Shown here piece after piece: positions 8,966 to 14,638 of a DNA stretch of 19,023 nucleotides. Numbering within the stretch: position 1 is the stretch's first letter; each line of letters begins with the position of its first letter. The position numbers were made by a program, and so were the translations under genes. The notes beneath the pieces were generated by a model. It searched no databases. It saw nothing but the letters and a program-made list of their open reading frames with translations, and had not been told where the DNA came from. This DNA is from Desulfobulbus sp. (GTDB lineage Bacteria > Desulfobacterota > Desulfobulbia > Desulfobulbales > Desulfobulbaceae), in NCBI GenBank assembly GCA_028684915.1, contig JAQUEZ010000107.1, positions 1 through 19,023 on the forward strand, given 5' to 3'.

Positions 8966-11401
8966 ATGAGTATCCTTTTGACTGACTTGGTAGAAAGAAT
9001 TGAACCGGATAATACCGTTCTCTTTTTTGGTTCTGGTTCATCTATTCCATCAGGCGCACCTAGCGCTGAAAAATTAATTGAACTGATAGGTACAAGGTTT
9101 TCATTGTCGACGGATGGTTATTCACTAAGTGAGATTTCGAGCGTAGCTGAAACGAAATATAGTAGGAAAGAATTAATTACGTTTTTGAGATCTTGTTTTG
9201 ACCTACCATACGCGACAGGAAGCATATTAAATGCGCCTCTGTATTCTTGGAAAAGTATATATACAACTAACTATGATGAGCTTATCGAGCAATCATATAA
9301 AAGAAAGAATACGGCTTTAACTGTATATTCAAATAATTTTGATTTTACAGTTCATCGGCATCAGTCTGATGTAAAATTATTTAAACTACACGGAACGATT
9401 AGTGAAGATTATTCTGACGGTAAGCATAATCGAATTATCATTAGCGAATCCGATTATGATAACACTCTAGAATATAGAGATGCTCTATATGACACACTAA
9501 AGGTTGACCTTATAGGCTCAAATTTAGTTATCATAGGGTACTCGCTATCTGATCAGCACATTAAAAAAATCGTTAATAAAATATCTGATATTAATAAAAA
9601 ATCGCATTTACCAGCTAATATCTATCTTCTTTTGTATGAAAAAGATGAAGACAGAGCCATTTTATACGAGAATAGAGGTATAAAAGTAAGTTTTGGAGGA
9701 TTAGATGAATTTTTTGTTTCTCTAAATGCATCCAAGAAAGCCGTCCATCGAGTTTATAGCTGCGCGGATAACCCTATAGAATCTTGTGCATCATTAACCC
9801 CGATAACTGTTGACATCGATCATGTTTTAAAAACGACTACTAAAAATGTGGGCGCAATGTATCAAGGTTGGCCCGCAACTTACTCAGATATAGAAGCACA
9901 GTTAACGTTTGAGAGATCAAATTTTATATCGGTATCTAGAGGAATTGACCGTCCTGATAAAATCACCACAATTATTCTAGGGGCTAGCGGCACAGGAAAA
10001 TCAACCTTTGCACGGCAATTAGTATTATTCTTTAAAAAGAAAGGCAATTATTGTTGGGAACATAAATCAGGTTACACGCTATCGCCATTTGAATGGAGAC
10101 GCGTTGCTAATGATTTAAAACAAAATGATAAATATGGATTAATCTTTGTTGACGATGCACATTATCATTTACATGAAATCAATCAATTAATCGATCTGCT
10201 GATATCTGATAGCGTATTTAATCTGAAAATTATAGCTACATCATCAAGGAACCATTGGTATCCACGTATCAAAACACCGAATATTTTCAAACATGGAAAT
10301 CAAATAGTACTGCAGAAATTAGACGAAACTGAAATTGAAAATCTTTTAAACTTAATAGATACTTGCCAAGATTTGCAACCTTTAGTTGAAGATAGTTTTT
10401 CTGGGTTTTCTAGAACAGAACGAAAACGAAGGCTAACAACAAAATGCGATTCAGACACATTCGTATGTTTAAAAAATATTTTTGCGTCCGATAAATTTGA
10501 TGACATTGTGTTGCGTGAATATGCAGAACTAGATCCAATTTATCAAGATATTTATAAAATGGTATCGGCCATGGAGAATGTCGGTATCAATGTTCATCGA
10601 CAATTAATCATAAGGTTGCTTGGGATACCAGCCGACCAAATTAAATCAATATTGACTAATCTGTCTGACATCATTCATGAAAAATCTTATGATAGTAAAT
10701 CTGGTATTTATACTTGGAAAGGTCGTCATGCAGTTATATCAGAAATAGTCACTAAATATAAAATGAGTGATATGAAAGAGTATTATTCAATATTAGATAA
10801 TGTAGTTGATAATATTATTCCAACTTATGATATTGAAATAATGACATTAAGACAGTTGTGCGATTTCGGCTCAGGAATTTCTATCTTTAACGATAAAACT
10901 GTCAGGAACAAATTACTCAGGAAAATGATTTCAAAAGCTCCAGGTGAACGCCTACCTCGGCACAGATTGATAAGGTATTTAATTGACCTTGGTCATTTTG
11001 AAAAAGCTGAGACTGAAATTAAGCTTTATAAGCAGGATTTCAAATACGACGGAGCTGTAAGTCGATTTAAAATTATTTTAACTATGGAAAGGGCAGTAAA
11101 ATCACCAGGAATAATGAAAGAAGATCGTATTAAAATACTTGAAATGGCAAAAGACCAATCTATATCAGCGCTCGATCACTTTCAAGATAACAAGCACATA
11201 TTGAGAACTTATTGTGATGTCGGCATTCAATATTATAACATGACAGCTAACAATGCGATATTTAACGATGCAATTCAAAAGCTGAGAGATGCTGAAGCAA
11301 GGGCGTATGATCCAGATATTACCGACTTAATTGTTAAATACGAACGGAAATTTTCTCTTCTTGAAGCTGAAGAGATTCAAACGGAAGAGAGCGACCATTA
11401 A
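8966..11401 (+). CDS. SIR2-like NADase fused to STAND-like P-loop NTPase, candidate anti-phage effector
   Basis: The N-terminal ~270 residues are a SIR2_2-type NAD+-binding domain: LFFGSGSSIPSGAP at 19-32, YTTNYDELIE at 99-108, KLHGTI at 140-145 and IIGYSLSD at 189-196. N102 and H142 occupy the positions of the catalytic Asn and His in ThsA-type NADases. A P-loop, GASGTGKST, begins near residue 339, and a Walker B-like FVDDAH lies near residues 393-398. The C-terminal half (about 560-811) is helical and TPR-like, as in STAND sensors. Such SIR2-NTPase proteins act in anti-phage defence by depleting NAD+; substrate and trigger here are inferred. The ribosome site is weak (GCGAGAAC before ATG). 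The gene is strikingly AT-rich compared with Zorya and the TIR gene, implying separate acquisition. It may act alone, as Avs5-like or DSR-like proteins do. Confidence 0.85.
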   Translation: MSILLTDLVERIEPDNTVLFFGSGSSIPSGAPSAEKLIELIGTRFSLSTDGYSLSEISSVAETKYSRKELITFLRSCFDLPYATGSILNAPLYSWKSIYTTNYDELIEQSYKRKNTALTVYSNNFDFTVHRHQSDVKLFKLHGTISEDYSDGKHNRIIISESDYDNTLEYRDALYDTLKVDLIGSNLVIIGYSLSDQHIKKIVNKISDINKKSHLPANIYLLLYEKDEDRAILYENRGIKVSFGGLDEFFVSLNASKKAVHRVYSCADNPIESCASLTPITVDIDHVLKTTTKNVGAMYQGWPATYSDIEAQLTFERSNFISVSRGIDRPDKITTIILGASGTGKSTFARQLVLFFKKKGNYCWEHKSGYTLSPFEWRRVANDLKQNDKYGLIFVDDAHYHLHEINQLIDLLISDSVFNLKIIATSSRNHWYPRIKTPNIFKHGNQIVLQKLDETEIENLLNLIDTCQDLQPLVEDSFSGFSRTERKRRLTTKCDSDTFVCLKNIFASDKFDDIVLREYAELDPIYQDIYKMVSAMENVGINVHRQLIIRLLGIPADQIKSILTNLSDIIHEKSYDSKSGIYTWKGRHAVISEIVTKYKMSDMKEYYSILDNVVDNIIPTYDIEIMTLRQLCDFGSGISIFNDKTVRNKLLRKMISKAPGERLPRHRLIRYLIDLGHFEKAETEIKLYKQDFKYDGAVSRFKIILTMERAVKSPGIMKEDRIKILEMAKDQSISALDHFQDNKHILRTYCDVGIQYYNMTANNAIFNDAIQKLRDAEARAYDPDITDLIVKYERKFSLLEAEEIQTEESDH

Positions 11402-11606
11402 TTTCATTTTTTTTAATCTATCAAAACGAAGCTTTTAGGGGCCGCACCACGTTATTCTGTGCCGAGTCACGATATCTCTGAAATCCATTGAGGCTTTCAG
11501 GTATTCCACAAGCCTGTGCGCCGCGCGGGTGATCAGCACTATAAGTTACGCAACGAAAAGGCTTGGACACGATTTGGCGTGTTCAACATTGGACCGGGAG
11601 ACCACG
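11402..11606. other. Intergenic region upstream of the TIR gene
   Basis: No coding feature is supported here. An in-frame upstream GTG/ATG-like extension of the TIR frame starts at 11529, but it is unlike the TIR fold and lacks a good ribosome site. I treat it as untranslated leader. Confidence 0.4.
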
Positions 11607-12410
11607 ATGCCTAATTTGGACGTCTTTATCAGCCATAGCTCCCTTGACGAATTAGTCGCGGCACGTTTAATCGCGCTTCTCCGCTCAGCACTGAATCTTC
11701 CTGCCGACAGAATCAGGTGCACCAGCGTCGACGGTTATCGTTTGCCCGCCGGTATATCGACAAACGATCGAGTTCGTAAGGAAGTCCACGATTCGAAGGC
11801 ATTTATTGCCCTTATCACCCCTAACAGTCTTGGATCGGCCTACGTCCTCTTCGAACTCGGTGCGCGTTGGGGCGCAGAAAAGCCGTTGATCCCACTGCTT
11901 GCTTCAGGCGCTGAAACCAGACACTTGAAGGAGCCCTTGTCGGGTTTTAACGCACTATCTTGTAGCAATGCCGCACAGCTTCATCAGTTCGTGCACGACT
12001 TGGGCGGGATCCTCGGCGCTGCTTCGGACAGCGCTGCCGCTTATCAAGAACACATTCAGGCTTTGGTTGATGAGAGCAGCAATACGACTGCGGTGTCCAG
12101 TTCTGCTACGGAAGATTCGGATGATTTGGCTACGCAGAAACGAACGCTGCCGAATCTCGATCCAAGTTCCTCTGTACTTCTCGCTATTTGGAGCCTGGAC
12201 ATAGAGCAATACTCGGAAAATGGTTACAACGTGGAAGCAGTCGCAAACAAGGCGGCGCTTGCCATACCCACTTGCAAGCACCACCTGGAAACACTGGTAA
12301 AACAGAAACAAATAACGCGCGTGCAGGTGATCGGGACGAACGGGGGCGTTCGCTATCGGCTTACTACTGGCGGGAGTTCCCATTTAATGAACAACGGCAT
12401 AGTTACTTAA
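11607..12410 (+). CDS. TIR-domain protein with C-terminal winged-helix-like region
   Basis: I chose the ATG at 11607 because the TIR fold begins at once (MPNLDVFISHSS) and GGGAG lies 6-7 bases upstream. The frame stays open 26 codons further, but that extension looks random. Residues 1 to about 125 are a TIR domain: DVFISHSS (box 1), the SVDGYRLPAG region, SKAFIALITPNSL, and FELGARWG with E83 at the position of the catalytic glutamate of NAD+-cleaving TIRs. A polar linker follows (about 150-185). The last ~80 residues read like a winged helix (SSVLLAIW...NVEAVANKA...HLETLVKQKQI...VRYRLT). The role is probably NAD+ cleavage or signalling during phage defence. The winged helix could be a DNA-binding or sensing module. 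Base composition resembles Zorya, not the SIR2 gene. Confidence 0.82.
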   Translation: MPNLDVFISHSSLDELVAARLIALLRSALNLPADRIRCTSVDGYRLPAGISTNDRVRKEVHDSKAFIALITPNSLGSAYVLFELGARWGAEKPLIPLLASGAETRHLKEPLSGFNALSCSNAAQLHQFVHDLGGILGAASDSAAAYQEHIQALVDESSNTTAVSSSATEDSDDLATQKRTLPNLDPSSSVLLAIWSLDIEQYSENGYNVEAVANKAALAIPTCKHHLETLVKQKQITRVQVIGTNGGVRYRLTTGGSSHLMNNGIVT

Positions 12411-12650
12411 CAATTGGGTTAACCAAACGGCGAGGAACAGAGTTGCGCTAATCGTGGCAAGTTCAGTGGCCGCCGCTGGTTACCCTTGGCGTTATAAGTT
12501 CACATAACTCCATGTTGATTGATAATATACGTGCCTTCAACAAAGTGTTCCTCCTCTCCTCTCATCCCAGCCACCGCCTAACCCACTTGATGTGAGTTGG
12601 TGCGATGTTACAGCCCTGCGCCTCAGTTCCGAATCTTTGGTTCTGATAAA
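12411..12650. other. Non-coding spacer after the TIR gene
   Basis: Apart from an out-of-frame ORF overlapping the TIR end, nothing here looks coding. The stretch leads into the operator and promoter block of the next gene. Confidence 0.4.
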
Positions 12651-12676
12651 AATACCGGTCTAAAAAGACCGGTATT
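12651..12676. promoter_or_regulatory. Perfect inverted-repeat operator overlapping the -35
   Basis: AATACCGGTCT (12651-12661) and AGACCGGTATT (12666-12676) form perfect 11-bp arms around AAAA. The right arm runs into the -35 hexamer at 12675. The ACCGGT core resembles operators of TetR-type repressors in general appearance, but no such regulator gene is recognised in this window. Confidence 0.75.
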
Positions 12677-12704
12677 GACAAACCCTGCTTGGAACGTCTA
12701 TACA
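12675..12704 (+). promoter_or_regulatory. Strong sigma70 promoter for the 174-residue gene
   Basis: A consensus TTGACA at 12675-12680 is followed 18 bp later by TATACA at 12699-12704. Transcription should start near 12711, just before or in the third operator arm. This is the best promoter seen in the window. Confidence 0.7.
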
Positions 12705-12710
12705 GTACCT

Positions 12711-12728
12711 AAAAGACCGGTATTAAAA
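12711..12728 (+). promoter_or_regulatory. Third operator half-site at the transcription start
   Basis: AGACCGGTATT recurs at 12714-12724, flanked by AAAA on each side. It repeats the right arm of the upstream palindrome exactly, 48 bp away. With one site on the -35 and one near +1, a repressor could occlude or loop the promoter. Confidence 0.7.
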
Positions 12729-12740
12729 CAAGGGGGGACC

Positions 12741-13265
12741 ATGGAATACCATCCCGATAAATTTTCAGATCTTGCCTCTCTATCGCTTGGTAAAAAGTTG
12801 TGGGAATTTTTGACGCAACAAGAAAGCATAATCCGCATGGAAACGGCTATCGATCTCGGAAAGCCAGCCATAGAAGCTGTGGCAGGAAAATTGATTGAGC
12901 AATTCGGAGATGACGTCCGTGTAGATCGTGTCAAGCAGATGATAGGCCACATGGTTCGTCAGATAATGGAGAGCAGAGGCTTCCAGCTAGATGCTCAGAA
13001 TGTGAAGGTATTGCAAGATAGAAGGCTGTTTAAAAAAGCATCCAGATATATAGATGGCGCTGCGCGAACAACCAAGATCGGCTACGTGAACCGAAATAAT
13101 CAAAAGAATCATGGGCATTCTGGCGAATCTGGCACTGACCACAATTCGTTTGCTTATAAACTTGAATGTCTTGATTGCCATTACGAGTATTGGGCAAATG
13201 GAACTGACATTTTTCAACGCAAGTGTCCGAAATGCCAAGGCGGGTTACCAGGAATAGTCGTTTGA
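12741..13265 (+). CDS. Unrecognised protein with C-terminal zinc ribbon
   Basis: I do not recognise the family. The ATG at 12741 is preceded by AGGGGGG four bases away, and the predicted transcript starts about 30 bp upstream. The longer frame from 12597 would run through the promoter and operators, so it is rejected. The 174-residue product has a mainly helical N-terminal part (about 1-85) with a patch ending IGHMVRQIMESRGF, then QNVKVLQDRRLFKKASRY (about 93-110), a polar His/Asn/Gly linker, and a C-terminal C-x2-C...C-x2-C motif (LECLDCHYEYW...KCPKCQGG) that should bind one zinc. No membrane segment or catalytic motif is visible. The operators imply tight control, consistent with a toxic or inducible product. 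It lies in the same direction as the TIR gene and a second zinc-ribbon ORF 44 bp downstream. Confidence 0.7.
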   Translation: MEYHPDKFSDLASLSLGKKLWEFLTQQESIIRMETAIDLGKPAIEAVAGKLIEQFGDDVRVDRVKQMIGHMVRQIMESRGFQLDAQNVKVLQDRRLFKKASRYIDGAARTTKIGYVNRNNQKNHGHSGESGTDHNSFAYKLECLDCHYEYWANGTDIFQRKCPKCQGGLPGIVV

Positions 13266-13309
13266 CACTCTGGCATTCAACGATTTTTGCCACCATCGGA
13301 GAAAATCGA

Positions 13310-13456
13310 ATGAAATTAAATACGAAGTGTCCTTATTGCGGTTCGACTGCAACAAGGAGTCGCGCGGTGGTTTATAGCTCTGGAACTTCCAAATTTTCGG
13401 GAAGAACCTCTTCAAGAGGGGGTCGATTCAGAATTCGGAAAAAATCGTACGTTTAA
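13310..13456 (+). pseudogene. Zinc-ribbon ORF truncated by miniature element copy 2
   Basis: The frame opens MKLNTKCPYCGSTATRSRAV with a C-x2-C knuckle and a Ser/Gly/Thr-rich stretch. GGAG lies seven bases before the ATG at 13310. After about 37 codons the frame enters the left terminal repeat of the miniature element. The last residues (about FRIRKKSYV) are encoded by transposon DNA and end at a stop there. Small proteins with this N-terminal look are usually longer, so I take it as a 5' fragment of a gene cut by the insertion or by recombination. It lies 44 bp after the 174-residue zinc-ribbon gene and may have been its operon partner. Confidence 0.55.
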
Positions 13457-13602
13457 GAAAAATAAATGTAAGCATTACAGGCTGTTCCTGATTCAGCGCT
13501 CAGTACACTATGAATTTAAAAAGGTCGAGCATATAACTTATTGTTTTTTCTAAATTAATTTTGCCTTACCGTGCTTAAATTTACTTTTTCTGCGGTGCCC
13601 CC
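13419..13602. mobile_element. Tn3-derived miniature inverted-repeat element, copy 2
   Basis: The copy is identical by eye to 128-311 and in the same orientation, with an offset of 13291. Its left end cuts the zinc-ribbon ORF and its right end cuts the DUF5131 gene. Flanking pentamers AAGAG and TCTTA do not match, so this copy has no target duplication of its own. The outer flanks of the whole unit (TACTA and TCTTA) also do not match. Confidence 0.85.
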
Positions 13603-14026
13603 TCTTACGAAGCGGGCTCCGAATATCTCCGATTGCCTGCCGTCTGATTGGGGCGACGGATACCAAAACGTATGGCTTGGCGTGACGGTTGAGAACCGCA
13701 AGCACGGCCTGCCGCGCATCTGCTACCTGCGCGACATCCCGGCCCATGTGCGATTCCTGAGCATCGAGCCGCTTCTGGAGGATCTTGGTCCGCTTGACCT
13801 GAGCGGAATCCATTGGGTGATCGTTGGAGGCGAATCCGGGCCGCTGGCGAGACCAATGCAACGGGAATGGGTGGACAGCATCTGGACACAATGCAATGCG
13901 CAAAGTGTGCCGTTTTTCTTCAAGCAATGGGGAGGGCGACGACGCGACAAGGGCGGGTGTCTCGTTTCTGGCAGAGAGATGAAGCAGTGGCCGCAAGGGC
14001 ATAGTGCCGCCTCGCGGCTGCAATAA
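13571..14026 (+). pseudogene. 5'-truncated Gp37/Gp68-like (DUF5131) gene
   Basis: From 13604 on, the frame encodes the C-terminal half of a phage Gp37/Gp68 (DUF5131) protein: LTKRAPN, VWLGVTVENRKHG, VRFLSIEPLLEDLG, WVIVGGESGPLARPMQREWV and VPFFFKQWGG. The N-terminal half, which in this family carries the cysteine-rich CxxCYA radical-SAM-like motif, is absent. The break falls exactly at the right end of miniature element copy 2. The open frame continues back into that element to a GTG at 13571, so a short chimeric protein is possible, but the catalytic half is missing. It ends 20 bp before a Tn3-type terminal repeat, a usual spot for a transposon passenger gene. Confidence 0.8.
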
Positions 14027-14046
14027 GGTGACAATGGCGTCAACCG

Positions 14047-14084
14047 CTTAGCGTACAATTTTTTTCGTTTCGTGAGTAGGCCCC
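14047..14084. repeat. 38-bp Tn3-family terminal inverted repeat (right end), unpaired
   Basis: The stretch reads CTTAGCGTACAATTTTTTTC and ends CGTGAGTAGGCCCC. Its reverse complement starts GGGG-N6-CACGAAACG and ends GTACGCTAAG, the Tn1721-like layout of exactly 38 bp with the outer end facing right. The sequence differs from the miniature element ends but resembles the terminal repeat at 18737-18774. The base run after it is ATAGA. No left partner with the same flank is seen in the window. Confidence 0.7.
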
Positions 14085-14227
14085 ATAGAGGTCGCAGCGC
14101 GAAATTGAGTGCTGCGGAATCCTCCCAGATCGTAAACAGCATCCCTTGAAGGGGGTGGTAATCCTTGGGCCGCTGGCAAGCAAGGTGGCCCGACAACCCT
14201 CCTGCGGAACCGTTTCACCCTCCGCAA

Positions 14228-14338
14228 CTACTCTTCGGCCCGGTTGGGCCTCTCCGGGGAACCTCCCCGGTCGGAGGCCTTCGCGGCCTTCTTGGCTTCG
14301 CCCCCGGAAATGTAGTACCGACCTGTTCTTTCGATCAT
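14228..14338 (-). CDS. Small 36-residue ORF, doubtful
   Basis: The frame encodes MIERTGRYYISGGEAKKAAK and continues with a hydrophilic ending rich in Ser, Arg, Pro and Glu. The Lys/Ala run and codon choice look gene-like, but there is no ribosome-binding site before the ATG. It may instead be the 3' remnant of a longer gene lost at this junction. It lies just downstream of the small HTH gene on the same strand. Confidence 0.25.
   Translation of the reverse strand: MIERTGRYYISGGEAKKAAKASDRGGSPERPNRAEE
14254..14270. terminator. GC-rich hairpin, possible terminator
   Basis: CCGGGGA and TCCCCGG pair across ACC. It lies beyond the end of the leftward HTH gene. No T-tract follows on either strand, so intrinsic termination is doubtful. 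Confidence 0.25.
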
Positions 14339-14361
14339 TTGCCGTAACACGAGCGATTAAT

Positions 14362-14622
14362 TCAATTTCTATTTTTCAAAAATATAAGAGTTTTCCTGAT
14401 CTCTTCGCCACGTTCTTCCAACAATTTAAAAATATCCTCCCAAATCCCTTTAGGTATCCCACGGTAGTTGCTTTTTTCTTTGTCTGACAACCATTGACGG
14501 ATTCTTCTCGGGTCAGATAATCCTAATGCTTTCGACAATTCCGTTTGCCACCGATCCCCAAAAAGAACTTGACCAGCAATGGCCAACTCATCAGGACCTA
14601 GTTTTTGTAATTCATTTTCCAC
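14362..14622 (-). CDS. Small helix-turn-helix protein, probable autoregulator
   Basis: The 86-residue product carries a helix-turn-helix-like region: LAIAGQVLFGDRWQTELSKA, LGLSDPRRIRQWLSDKE, then a Pro-Gly break and a C-terminal helix (GIWEDIFKLLEERG). The layout matches small XRE-like DNA-binding proteins that often sit beside accessory genes. Translation would use GTG at 14622, with AGAGG about six bases upstream. It starts 16 bp after the stop of the DndC-like gene, so the two form an operon. I infer that it binds the palindrome inside the promoter of that operon (16467-16486). Confidence 0.65.
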   Translation of the reverse strand: MENELQKLGPDELAIAGQVLFGDRWQTELSKALGLSDPRRIRQWLSDKEKSNYRGIPKGIWEDIFKLLEERGEEIRKTLIFLKNRN

Positions 14623-14638
14623 GGATAACCTCTATTTC

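Larger units (their letters stand above)
128..13602. mobile_element. Putative TIME-bounded composite unit carrying the defence cassette
   Basis: Two identical miniature elements in direct orientation enclose Zorya, the SIR2-NTPase, TIR and zinc-ribbon genes. TIMEs are known to mobilise DNA between two copies when a Tn3-family transposase acts in trans. Direct repeats of 184 bp also allow deletion or circularisation by homologous recombination. The absence of a matching 5-bp duplication means movement as one unit is inferred, not shown. Confidence 0.55.

Noticed and set aside
11529..11606. 26-codon N-terminal extension of the TIR protein
   Set aside because: The TIR fold starts at 11607 after a good GGGAG; the extension has no domain-like sequence.
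12188..12451. 87-codon + strand ORF overlapping the TIR gene end
   Set aside because: It is out of frame with a well-supported gene and has no recognisable protein features.
12597..12740. 48-codon N-terminal extension of the 174-residue protein
   Set aside because: It would be translated from DNA containing the operators and the promoter of the gene itself; the ATG at 12741 has a far better ribosome site.
13550..14196. Several 94-157-codon minus-strand ORFs opposite the DUF5131 fragment
   Set aside because: They are antisense to a frame with clear family motifs and cross transposon ends.
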